Assembly: GCA_020633195.1 (NCBI GenBank)
Contig: JACKEC010000020.1
Coordinates: 186,001 to 250,000, forward strand
DNA: 64,000 bases
Reading direction: 5' to 3'
DNA from: Sandaracinaceae bacterium
Lineage (GTDB): Bacteria; Myxococcota_A; Polyangia; Polyangiales; Sandaracinaceae
How positions within the stretch are numbered: position 1 is the stretch's first letter; every line of letters begins with the position of its first letter. Made by a program: the position numbers and the translations under genes. Positions 9,059 through 16,486 of the stretch are shown one piece after another. The notes below the pieces were generated by a model. The model saw nothing but the letters and a program-made list of their open reading frames with translations, did no database searches and was not told where the DNA came from.

Positions 9059-9907
9059 ATGCTTCGGTTCTTCGCTCCCCTGACCCTGCTCGCCCTGCTC
9101 GTCCCCGTCGCGGCTCAGGCCCAGACCCTGACCATCGAGATGGACGCGGTCGTCGAAGCGGCCCCCGCGGCCGCGCCGGCTGGCCCCGTGGTCGTCGTCC
9201 GCCCGGACTACGACGCCCGGGTCGCCGTGCCCACGCCGCCGCGCCCCGTCTACGAGGAGACGCCCCCCGCGCCGCCGACCCCGCTGGCGGCTCCGCCCGC
9301 CAACGACGAGCACCTCGAGCTCTGGGGCGGGCTGATGCTCGTGGTCGAGGGCATGGACCTGAGCGGGATCGACCTGTCCCTGTCCGGCACCGAGGTGGAG
9401 GCCCTCCACGACGTCACGCTCGGCAACGACTGGGCGGGCCGCGACGGCATGCGCGAGGCGATCACCGGCGGCGTCGCGCTGAGCGTCGGGATGCGCGCGG
9501 GCGGCTTCTTTCGGGGCCCGGAGCTCCGGCTCGGCCTCGGCGGGGGCGACATCGGGGGCGACTACGCGCCCGTCCAGCTCGGGGGCATGACCCTCGCCGT
9601 CCAGTCGATCTTCTACCTGCGCGCCGAGCTCGCCCTCGGCCTCCAGCTCCCCCTCGGCCCGGTGACCCCGTACGTGGTGGCGACCGGATCGGTCGGCCTC
9701 GCGCTGATCGACGTCGCGGTGCACGAGGACCGGCTCGGCGGCCTCGGGACCGAGACCCTCGACGCGGGGCTGTTCGGCGCGGGCCTCGAGGCGGGCGTCG
9801 ACGTCGAGATCGACGACGGGATGGCGCTCGGGTTCGCCTTCCGCGGCAGCTTCGTGGGGACCCCGAGCCTCGGTGGAACCTTTCGGGTGAGCTGGGGTGG
9901 CGAGTGA
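9059..9907 (+). CDS. Secreted protein, probably outer-membrane beta-barrel type
   Basis: 282 residues. Start ATG 9059 is set by the GGAGGTGA ribosome-binding site. A signal peptide (MLRFFAPLTLLALLVPVAAQAQ) is followed by a proline/alanine-rich linker of about 70 residues with PPAPPTP runs. The remaining 190 residues are glycine-rich with alternating hydrophobic residues (GGVALSVGMRAGGFFRGPELRLGLGGGD, ALGLQLPLGPVTPYVVATGSVGL) and end in FRVSWGGE, a pattern typical of small outer-membrane beta barrels. It follows the patatin gene by 42 bases on the same strand. No named family recognised. Confidence 0.8.
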   Translation: MLRFFAPLTLLALLVPVAAQAQTLTIEMDAVVEAAPAAAPAGPVVVVRPDYDARVAVPTPPRPVYEETPPAPPTPLAAPPANDEHLELWGGLMLVVEGMDLSGIDLSLSGTEVEALHDVTLGNDWAGRDGMREAITGGVALSVGMRAGGFFRGPELRLGLGGGDIGGDYAPVQLGGMTLAVQSIFYLRAELALGLQLPLGPVTPYVVATGSVGLALIDVAVHEDRLGGLGTETLDAGLFGAGLEAGVDVEIDDGMALGFAFRGSFVGTPSLGGTFRVSWGGE

Positions 9908-9973
9908 AGCTGCCACCTCGGGCGTTCGGCTCCGTGGATCGCTCCGCTCTGTCCCTTGGCATGGGCAGTGCGC

Positions 9974-9979
9974 TAGCGT
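9974..9979 (+). promoter_or_regulatory. Candidate -10 box of C1 protease gene
   Basis: TAGCGT lies six bases before ATG 9986. No Shine-Dalgarno sequence is present, consistent with a leaderless transcript. Confidence 0.45.
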
Positions 9980-9985
9980 GGCCGC

Positions 9986-11845
9986 ATGAGGATTCATCGC
10001 CGCTCGCTCTGGCTCGCCGCACTGCTCGCCCTCGGGGGTTGCACCGCCGAGGTCCCGCCCGAACTGGACGACGGGGACGAGCCCCTCTCCGACGTGGACG
10101 CGCTCTTCCAGGACGCGCCGGCGGACCTCGGTCACGGGCTGCCGGAGGACGGCAAGGCCGACGAGACGCCGCCGTCGACGTTCGACCTGATGGAGTACAT
10201 GTCGCCGGTGCGCTCCCAGGGGAGCCGCGGGACCTGCACCATCTTCGCGACCGTCGCGCTGATGGAGAGCCTCTACATCCGTGAGGGGACGCTCCCGAAC
10301 CCCGACTTCTCCGAGCAGCACCTCCAGTGGTCGGTCAAGACCGAGGTCGGCGCCTTCACGAACACGGCGGGGTCGAACCCGAACAACAACCTCCAGGCGA
10401 TCGACCGCTTCGGCATCGTCGAGGAGTCCGCCTGGCCGTACGAGAACAGCCAGTGGAACACGTCGAACGACCCGATGTGCACGGGCGACGCGCAGCCGGT
10501 GCGCTGCTACACGAACGGGGATCCGCCCGAGGCGGCGCGGAACGCGATGCGCTGGCACCTGCCGCGCGGTCGCTGGATCAACCCGAGCGTGCGCTCGCTT
10601 CAGGGCCACATGCTCTCGACCCGGACGCCGGTCGTCGTCAGCGCGGACTTCTTCTACCAGGCGTGGAACCACGGCCGCTCCACCCTGCGCACCAACTCCG
10701 AGTACAAGCGCAACGGCTACGTCCTGGCGCCGAACGAGGCGGACATCGCCGACTCGAGCGGCGACCGCCGCGCCGGCCACGGCTTCATCCTGCTCGGCTG
10801 GGACGACAACCTCTCGGTCCCGATCGTCGACGGCGAGGGCAACCAGGTCCTCGACGCCGACGGCAACCCGACGATGGAGACCGGGTTCTTCCTCTTCAAG
10901 AACTCGTGGGGCACCAGCAGCTTCGGCACCGCCAACCCGCACGGCGCGGGCTACGGCTGGATCGCGTACCGCTACATCACCGAGCGCGCGACGGCCTACG
11001 TGGCCGGGCTCCCGGAGGTCATGCTCGCCGAGGTCTGCAACGACGCGACCGACAACGACCGCGACGGCCTCGCCGACTGCGACGACCCGGACTGCGCCAG
11101 CGAGCGCGCGTGCCTCGACCCGGGTGACAACCTCGTCAACGACACGAGCTACCCGATCCCGGACAACTCCTCTTCCGGTGTCGTGAGCCAGATCGTGGTG
11201 ACCGAGCCCGGCCAGATCAGCTCGCTCGCGGTCACCGTGGACATCACCCACACCTACCGCGGCGACCTGAGCGTGTACCTCGTCCGCGGCGCCGACCGCG
11301 TCGTGATGTTCGACCGCCAGGGCGGCAGCGCCGACGACCTGCAGGAGACCTTCACCGTCTCGGACTTCAACGGCACCGACGCGGCCGGGACCTACGAGCT
11401 CGTCGTGGTCGACAACGCCAACCAGGACACCGGCACCCTCAACCTGTGGAGCCTGGACATCACCCGCTGCGACACCGACTGCGGCGGCACCACCACGAGC
11501 CGCACCTACCCGGGCGACACGGGCCTCGACATCCCCGACGGCTCGTCGCTCGAGAGCACCATCACCGTGCCGGACATGGGCGCGATCGAGTCGCTCCACG
11601 CCGACGTCGAGATCACCCACAGCTTCCCCTACGAGCTGACCATCCGGCTCCGTCACGAGGGCGGTCGCGAGTTCGTCCTCCTCACCGAGGACGCGAGCAG
11701 CGAGACCGGCGTGTCGCGCTCCTTCGAGGTCCCCGGCTTCGTCGGCGACGACATCGGCGGCAGCTGGACGCTGACCGTGGTGGACGCGGCGACCGGCGAC
11801 ACGGGCACCCTCGTCTCCTGGCAGCTCCGCGCCTCCACGCGTTGA
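9986..11845 (+). CDS. Lipoprotein papain-type (C1) cysteine protease with two P domains
   Basis: 619 residues. Lipobox LLALGGC with Cys19 as the acylation site. An acidic propeptide-like stretch leads to a C1-family catalytic domain: Q78 and C84 in RSQGSRGTCTIFA, H265 in GHGFILLGW and N306 in FKNSWG form the expected Gln/Cys/His/Asn set. A Cys/Asp calcium motif (CNDATDNDRDGLADCDDPDC, about 352-371) links to two proprotein-convertase-type P domains (about 392-490 and 505-619), each opening with a YPIPD/DIPDG-like segment and containing ITHTYRGDL or ITHSFPYEL and a GTW/TLVVVD end. P domains normally stabilise serine proteases of the subtilisin family, so their presence on a papain-type enzyme is unusual. 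Its TGA overlaps the TTG start of the GDPD gene. Confidence 0.92.
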   Translation: MRIHRRSLWLAALLALGGCTAEVPPELDDGDEPLSDVDALFQDAPADLGHGLPEDGKADETPPSTFDLMEYMSPVRSQGSRGTCTIFATVALMESLYIREGTLPNPDFSEQHLQWSVKTEVGAFTNTAGSNPNNNLQAIDRFGIVEESAWPYENSQWNTSNDPMCTGDAQPVRCYTNGDPPEAARNAMRWHLPRGRWINPSVRSLQGHMLSTRTPVVVSADFFYQAWNHGRSTLRTNSEYKRNGYVLAPNEADIADSSGDRRAGHGFILLGWDDNLSVPIVDGEGNQVLDADGNPTMETGFFLFKNSWGTSSFGTANPHGAGYGWIAYRYITERATAYVAGLPEVMLAEVCNDATDNDRDGLADCDDPDCASERACLDPGDNLVNDTSYPIPDNSSSGVVSQIVVTEPGQISSLAVTVDITHTYRGDLSVYLVRGADRVVMFDRQGGSADDLQETFTVSDFNGTDAAGTYELVVVDNANQDTGTLNLWSLDITRCDTDCGGTTTSRTYPGDTGLDIPDGSSLESTITVPDMGAIESLHADVEITHSFPYELTIRLRHEGGREFVLLTEDASSETGVSRSFEVPGFVGDDIGGSWTLTVVDAATGDTGTLVSWQLRASTR

Positions 11846-12525
11846 CCGGCCCTCGCATCTGGGCGCACCGCGGCTCGCATCGGGCCGCGGTGGAGAACAC
11901 CCTGGCGGCCTTCCGCCTCGCCATCGAGGAGGGCGCCGACGGGGTCGAGCTCGACGTCCGGGCCACGCGGGACGGGCAGGTCGTCGTGTTCCACGACCGC
12001 GACCTGGCGCGCCTCGCGGGCGATCCCCGAGCGGTCGCGGAGCTCGACCGGGGCGAGCTGCCGAGCGTCGGCGGCGCGCCCATCCCCACCCTCGACGAGG
12101 TGCTCGACCTCGTCCTCGGGGCGGGGCTCGAGGTGAACGTGGAGATCAAGGCCGGCAGCGCGGCCTGCGGCGAGGTGCTCGCCGCGCGCGCCCCGGACGA
12201 GCTGTCGCGGATCGTGGTGTCGAGCTTTCACGCGCCCGCGCTCGCGACCTGTCGACGAGCGGTGCCCACGGTGCGGACCGCGTTCCTGTTCGAGCGCGCC
12301 GAGGACGTGCCGCCGGCGGTCCTCGCCGAGATCCAGGGCGTCCACCCGCACTTCCCGGCGTGCTCCGAGGCGCAGGTCGCGGCGTGGCGCGAGCGAGGCC
12401 TCTTCGTGAACGTGTGGACCGTCAACGATCCCTCCGTGGCGCGGTCGCTCGCCGCGATGCAAGTCGACGGTCTGGTGACAGACGAGGTCCCCACGGTGCG
12501 CGGGGCTTGCGAAATGCGTTCCTGA
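11842..12525 (+). CDS. Glycerophosphodiester phosphodiesterase
   Basis: 227 residues of the GDPD TIM-barrel family, which split deacylated phospholipids into glycerol-3-phosphate and an alcohol. The catalytic AHRG motif is at residues 8-11, the metal site VELDVRATRDG and the second histidine VFHDRDL follow, and NVEIK and FVNVWTVND complete the family signature. No signal peptide, so cytoplasmic. I use the TTG at 11842, because translation must begin close to the conserved WAHRG and no ATG or GTG exists there. TTGA overlaps the stop of the protease, indicating coupled translation. The pairing with a surface protease has no obvious logic. Confidence 0.9.
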   Translation: MTGPRIWAHRGSHRAAVENTLAAFRLAIEEGADGVELDVRATRDGQVVVFHDRDLARLAGDPRAVAELDRGELPSVGGAPIPTLDEVLDLVLGAGLEVNVEIKAGSAACGEVLAARAPDELSRIVVSSFHAPALATCRRAVPTVRTAFLFERAEDVPPAVLAEIQGVHPHFPACSEAQVAAWRERGLFVNVWTVNDPSVARSLAAMQVDGLVTDEVPTVRGACEMRS

Positions 12526-12535
12526 CGCTTATATC
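12507..12535 (+). promoter_or_regulatory. Candidate sigma-70-type promoter of infA
   Basis: TTGCGA (12507-12512) and TATATC (12530-12535) are separated by exactly 17 bases, in otherwise GC-rich DNA. The -35 lies in the last codons of the GDPD gene. Transcription would start near 12542, about 97 bases before the infA start. Confidence 0.5.
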
Positions 12536-12638
12536 CACCCGTCTCGGCCCCTTTGGCATCGCCGAAGCTGCGGCTCGAGGACACGAACCCGGGGCTCCCG
12601 CGCGGGCTCCAGACCCAACCCGAGACAACGAGGACCGA

Positions 12639-12929
12639 GTGGCACGACGAGGCCGAGGCCGGCCAGGGGGCAGGCGAAAGCGCTCTTTCGACGATTTCGA
12701 CGAGACCGACGACGAGCGTTCCGATCACGTGAAGCTGGAGGGCACCGTGACCAACGTGTTCGCCGGCGGTCAGTTCGAGGTCGAGACCGACGCCGGTCCG
12801 ACCGTCCGCGCCAAGCTCTGTGGCCGCATGCGCAAGTACCGCATCCGCGTGATCCTCGGCGATCGCGTGACGGTGGCGCTGTCGCCCTACGACCTGAACC
12901 ACGGGATGATCGTCTACCGGACGAAGTAG
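12639..12929 (+). CDS. infA: Translation initiation factor IF-1 with N-terminal extension
   Basis: 96 residues. The last 70 are a clear IF-1 OB fold: KLEGTVTNVFAGGQFEV, KLCGRMRKYRIRVILGDRVTV and SPYDLNHGMIVYRTK match the ribosomal A-site-binding core. It differs from the 72-residue standard form by a basic Arg/Gly head (MARRGRGRPGGRRKR) followed by an acidic stretch (FDDFDETDDE). GTG 12639 is preceded by AGGA at 12631-12634. Removing the head would leave a protein starting near DHVKLEG, but there is no start codon there, so the extension appears real. No other translation gene adjoins it. Confidence 0.92.
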   Translation: MARRGRGRPGGRRKRSFDDFDETDDERSDHVKLEGTVTNVFAGGQFEVETDAGPTVRAKLCGRMRKYRIRVILGDRVTVALSPYDLNHGMIVYRTK

Positions 12930-12945
12930 CCCGCTCGCTCGCCAT

Positions 12946-12984
12946 CGACGCCGCGGCCCGCTCGACGAGAGCGCCGCGGCGTCG
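12946..12984. terminator. Bidirectional hairpin between infA and acyl-CoA synthetase
   Basis: A perfect 12-base stem (CGACGCCGCGGC at 12946-12957 pairing with 12973-12984) with a 15-base loop sits between two convergent genes. TGCGTTTCG follows on the plus strand, with only a short T run. Confidence 0.6.
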
Positions 12985-13002
12985 TGCGTTTCGAAGGGTC
13001 GA

Positions 13003-14820
13003 TCAGACGCGGTGGGCGCCCGACAGGATCGCGGCGTGGACCTCCGGGGTGAGCGGGACGTAGGTGCCCGCCGCGTCGTCGCGCACGAAGAGGGGCTCGG
13101 CGATCGTGGACGGGTCGAAGCCCTCCCGGACGAGGTCGACCTTGCGGTGCTTGAACGTGCCCGTCGTCACCATCTCGTCGCAGCGCCGCAAGAACAGCGG
13201 CTGCGCGTAGGCGGGCAGGCTCGCGGCGACGTGCGCGTGGAGAGCGGCGAGGTCGAGGTCCTCGGCGGCGACCACGGTGGCCATGCCCGCCCGCCCGTCG
13301 TGCCCCTCGACGGAGACCCCGTAGACGTTCGCCTCCTCGACGCCGTCGAACACGCCGAGCACCTCGGCGACCTCGCTCGTCGCGACGTTCTCGCCCTTCC
13401 AGCGGAACGTGTCGCCGATGCGGTCGACGAAGTAGAAGTACCCGTCCGCGTCGCGCTTCATCAGGTCGCCGGTGCGGAACCAGCGATCGCCGACCGCGAA
13501 GGCGTCGGTGAGGATCTTCTTCCGGGTCGCCTCGGGGTCGCGGTAGCCGTCGAAGCGCCCGCCCGCCTTGGTCGCGTCGATCAGCCCGATCGCCTCGCCC
13601 ACCTCGCCCGGCGCGCACTCGATCACGCGGCCCTTCGCGTCGCGGACGACCTCCTCGCGCTCGACGTCGAACGCCACGATGCGGACCTTGAGCACGAGGT
13701 CCGCGATCGCCGGCAGGCGACCCACCGCGCCGACCACGTCGTCGAGGTTGAAGAGCGACACGTTGCCCTCGCTCGAGCCGTAGAACTCGACGATGTGGGG
13801 CAGGCCGAAGCGGTCGCGGAACGCGGGCCAGACCTCCGGGCGGAGCCCGTTGCCCATGCACGCGCGGATCCGGTGGCGGCGCTCGTCGGGGTGCGGCGGC
13901 GAGTTGACGAGGTAGCGGCACAGCTCGCCGACGTAGAGGAACATCGTGCAGTCGTGCTCGGCGACGTCGCTCCAGAAGTGGCTCGCGCTGAAGCGATCGC
14001 GGAGCACCACGGACGCGCCCACCGTGAGCGCGGCGCCGACCCCGCCGATGCCGCCCGTCGCGTGGTAGAGCGGGAGTGGGTCGTAGATGCGGTCGGTCTC
14101 GTCGGCGCCGAGCATCACCGCGAACGCGTGCATGATGTTCGCCGCGCGGATGTGGGTGATGTTCGCGGCCTTCGGCAGCCCGGTCGTGCCGCTCGTGTAG
14201 ATGTAGAACGCGCTCTGCTCGGCGGTGAGCCCGCGGCGCGCGCTCGGCGGCAGGCGCACCTCGCTCTTCTTCGCGAGCGCGTCGTCGAGCGACCGAGCGC
14301 CGGCCGGCAGCTCCGTCGCGTCGCCCGGCGGGCGCTGCACCCAGACGATGGGCGGCTCCTCGAGCCCGTCGGTGCACGAGCCCCACGTCTCGAGCAGCTC
14401 GGCCCCGACGATCACGTGCCTGGCGCCCGAGATGCGCACCGTGTGAGCGAGCCCGGGCCCGTGCAGGTGGCCGTTGACGAGCGCGCAGACGCCGCCGGCC
14501 TTGAGCACGCCGAGCCACGCGCAGACGTACTCGAGCCGGTTGGTCATCAGGAGCGCGACCGCGTCGCCGCGCTGCACGCCCTCGTCGCGCGCCCACCGCG
14601 CGACGCGGTTCGCGTAGGCGTCCATCTCCCGGTAAGTGCGCTTGCGGGCTCCGTCGATCAGAGCCGGGTGGTGCGGCCGCGCGTCGGCCCAGCCCTCGAT
14701 GGTGTCGACGACCGTGTGCTCCTTGCCCTCCTTCGCCTTGCGGATCCGGAGGATCAGCCGGCTGAAGTGATCGAGGAAGCGCGCCTCGCGCGCCAACCCA
14801 TCGCGCAGACCAGAGAGCAT
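13003..14820 (-). CDS. Long/very-long-chain fatty acyl-CoA synthetase (FATP type)
   Basis: 605-residue AMP-forming ligase. The ATP-binding loop is YTSGTTGLPKA (about 208-218), the middle motif is FYGSSEGN, and the C-terminal hinge region contains GDLMKRDADGYFYFVDRIGDTFRWKGEN. The pattern FYGSSEGNVSLFN and the closing block QPLFLRRCDEMVTTGTFKHRK are typical of the FATP/very-long-chain acyl-CoA synthetase branch (FadD6 and SLC27 relatives) rather than classical FadD. It should activate long-chain fatty acids, possibly coupled to uptake. It is convergent with infA and followed on the same strand downstream of GST by 39 bases, so the GST and ligase may form one unit. Confidence 0.92.
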   Translation of the reverse strand: MLSGLRDGLAREARFLDHFSRLILRIRKAKEGKEHTVVDTIEGWADARPHHPALIDGARKRTYREMDAYANRVARWARDEGVQRGDAVALLMTNRLEYVCAWLGVLKAGGVCALVNGHLHGPGLAHTVRISGARHVIVGAELLETWGSCTDGLEEPPIVWVQRPPGDATELPAGARSLDDALAKKSEVRLPPSARRGLTAEQSAFYIYTSGTTGLPKAANITHIRAANIMHAFAVMLGADETDRIYDPLPLYHATGGIGGVGAALTVGASVVLRDRFSASHFWSDVAEHDCTMFLYVGELCRYLVNSPPHPDERRHRIRACMGNGLRPEVWPAFRDRFGLPHIVEFYGSSEGNVSLFNLDDVVGAVGRLPAIADLVLKVRIVAFDVEREEVVRDAKGRVIECAPGEVGEAIGLIDATKAGGRFDGYRDPEATRKKILTDAFAVGDRWFRTGDLMKRDADGYFYFVDRIGDTFRWKGENVATSEVAEVLGVFDGVEEANVYGVSVEGHDGRAGMATVVAAEDLDLAALHAHVAASLPAYAQPLFLRRCDEMVTTGTFKHRKVDLVREGFDPSTIAEPLFVRDDAAGTYVPLTPEVHAAILSGAHRV

Positions 14821-14859
14821 GGCCCACAGTGTCGCAGGATCCGCGACGACAGCGGGGAG

Positions 14860-15471
14860 TTAGCTCGCGCGGTAGAGCGGCCGCTCGTCCCCGACCGCGC
14901 GGGCGAAGCTCGGCCGCTGCAAGAGGCGCCGGTGGTAGGCCTTCGCGTGGGGGTAGTCGTCGAGGCTCAGCGGCGTGGCGATCATCCAGCCGAGGACCGT
15001 GAAGAGGTACGCGTCGGCCACGCTGAGCCGATCGAGCAGGTGCTCGCGGTCGGTGAGGTGGCGGTCCACGTAGGCCAGGCGCGGCCCGGCGAGCGCGCAC
15101 GCGTGGCGCTTCACCTCGTCGGTCGAGTCCGGGTGGAAGAGCGGGTAGAAGACGACCTTGTGCAGCTCGCCGCCCACGTAGCTGAGCCAGCGGTGGAGCT
15201 CGCGGCGCTCGGCGCCGGTCGGCGCGAGGCCGGCCTCGGGGCGCAGCTCCGCGACGTGCTGCAAGACGGCGGCGGTCTCGGTGAGCAGCGTCCCGTCGTC
15301 GAGGCGCAGCGCGGGCACCATGCCGAGCGCGTAGACGTCGCGGTAGTCGCCGCCCTCGGCGAGGCGCTTCGAGAAGCGATCGACCTGGACGTAGGTCGCG
15401 TCCACGCCGGCCTCGTAGAGCGCGATGCGGCTCGCGAGGGAGCAGCTCATGGGGGCGAAGTAGAGCTCCAT
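14860..15471 (-). CDS. Glutathione S-transferase family protein
   Basis: 203 residues with a thioredoxin-fold N-terminus (MELYFAPMSCSLASRIAL) and an all-helical C-terminal half. The SCSLASRIAL motif with its Ser/Cys pair resembles beta-class and related bacterial GSTs. GMVPALRLDDG and LTETAAVLQHVA give the cis-proline and the glutathione gamma-glutamyl contact. The start at 15469-15471 has a strong ribosome-binding site (AGGAGGA). The gene is divergent from a LysR-type regulator with two LysR boxes between them, so its expression is probably controlled by that protein and an aromatic or electrophilic inducer. Confidence 0.9.
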   Translation of the reverse strand: MELYFAPMSCSLASRIALYEAGVDATYVQVDRFSKRLAEGGDYRDVYALGMVPALRLDDGTLLTETAAVLQHVAELRPEAGLAPTGAERRELHRWLSYVGGELHKVVFYPLFHPDSTDEVKRHACALAGPRLAYVDRHLTDREHLLDRLSVADAYLFTVLGWMIATPLSLDDYPHAKAYHRRLLQRPSFARAVGDERPLYRAS

Positions 15472-15476
15472 CGGGT

Positions 15477-15483
15477 TCCTCCT
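15477..15483 (-). promoter_or_regulatory. Ribosome-binding site of GST gene
   Basis: On the minus strand AGGAGGA lies five bases before the ATG at 15471, one of the best matches to the anti-Shine-Dalgarno in the window. Confidence 0.7.
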
Positions 15484-15517
15484 CGGTGGGTGAGCCACAC
15501 CTTTGACCGCTCGACGT

Positions 15518-15534
15518 GATGCGTCCAACGCATC
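15518..15534. promoter_or_regulatory. LysR-type operator box 1
   Basis: GATGCG-tccaa-CGCATC is a perfect inverted repeat. Its core ATGC-N7-GCAT (15519-15533) contains the classical T-N11-A LysR consensus. It sits between GST and lysR. Confidence 0.65.
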
Positions 15535-15545
15535 CTTGACATATC

Positions 15546-15568
15546 TTCGATGCGCGATGAGCATCGAA
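15546..15568. promoter_or_regulatory. LysR-type operator box 2 over the lysR start codon
   Basis: TTCGATGC-gcgatga-GCATCGAA is a perfect 8-base inverted repeat with the same ATGC-N7-GCAT core as box 1 (15550-15564). The centres of the two boxes are 31 bases apart, about three helical turns. It overlaps the ATG of lysR at 15557 and abuts a TTGACA at 15536-15541 and TATCTT at 15542-15547, so binding should repress lysR. Confidence 0.65.
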
Positions 15569-16486
15569 AGGGAGCCGGCCGCGCCGCGGCTCGACGTGCG
15601 TGATCTGCGGGTGGTGGTCGCCCTCGGGCGCTCGGGGACGACCGCCGCGGCGGCCGCGCGCCTGCACCTGACGCAGTCCGCGGTGAGCCGCGCGCTCGCG
15701 GTGGCCGAGGCGCACGCGGGCGTCCCGCTCTTCACGCGCACGGCGCGCGGCCTCGTCCCGACGAGCGCGGGCGCCGTGCTCCTCGACGCGGCGCCGGGGA
15801 TGCTCGCGGACCTGAGCGAGCTCGAGCGCCGCGTGCGGGAGCCCGCGCCGGCCCCGCGTCGCCTGCGCCTCGTGGCCGAGTGCCACATGGCGTACCCGTG
15901 GCTCGCGCGCGTCGTGCTGCGGCTGCGCCGGACCGCGCCGGCGGTGCGCCTCGAGATGCCCGCCGAGCACTCGCTGCGCGCGGCCGAGGCGCTCGCCGAG
16001 GGCGCGATCGACGCGGCGCTGCTGACCTCGAGGCCGCCGCCCGGCTTCCTGTCGACCGAGATGATGGAGGACGAGCTGATGTTCCTCGTCGCGAGCGACC
16101 ACCCGCTCGCCGCGAAGGGGTCGCTCACGCCGCGGGACATCGCCAGCCACGAGCTCCTCGTCCCGACCGTGCGCACCGAGGACGCGCGCTTCCTGCGGTT
16201 CGTGTTCGGCTCGCGCCGCCCGCGCTTGCGCGTCGAGCGCCTCGCGATCACCGAGGCGATCGTCGAGCTCGCGCGCGCCGGCCTCGGCATCGCGGTCCTC
16301 TCCGAGTGGGTGGCCGGCCCCTACCTCGACGCCCCCGAGGGCGGGCTCACCGCGCTGCGCCTCCGCAAGGGGCCCCTGAAGCGAGCGTGGCGCCTCGCCC
16401 ACGCCCCGGAGCTCGACGCGACCGCGCCCCTGCTCGCGGACGCGATCCGCGCCGCTCAGCCGCGCCCTCGCCTCAGTAGAGGATGA
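15557..16486 (+). CDS. LysR-family transcriptional regulator
   Basis: 309 residues. The N-terminal winged helix-turn-helix is standard for LysR proteins: LRVVVALGRSGTTAAAAARLHLTQSAVSRALAVAEAHAGVPLFTRTARGLVPTSAG in register (about residues 15-72), with the recognition helix around TQSAVSRAL. The remainder is a periplasmic-binding-protein-like effector domain. I start at ATG 15557, which gives the usual short lead-in; the upstream in-frame extension has no homology. It is divergent from GST and autoregulation is expected from the operator overlapping its own start. Its 3' end overlaps the convergent bestrophin gene by 14 bases. Confidence 0.9.
   Translation: MSIEREPAAPRLDVRDLRVVVALGRSGTTAAAAARLHLTQSAVSRALAVAEAHAGVPLFTRTARGLVPTSAGAVLLDAAPGMLADLSELERRVREPAPAPRRLRLVAECHMAYPWLARVVLRLRRTAPAVRLEMPAEHSLRAAEALAEGAIDAALLTSRPPPGFLSTEMMEDELMFLVASDHPLAAKGSLTPRDIASHELLVPTVRTEDARFLRFVFGSRRPRLRVERLAITEAIVELARAGLGIAVLSEWVAGPYLDAPEGGLTALRLRKGPLKRAWRLAHAPELDATAPLLADAIRAAQPRPRLSRG

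Noticed and set aside
7829..11656. 1275-residue frame on the minus strand across the patatin, secreted and protease genes
   Set aside because: Low-complexity Val/Arg/Asp/His sequence covering three plus-strand genes with clear motifs.
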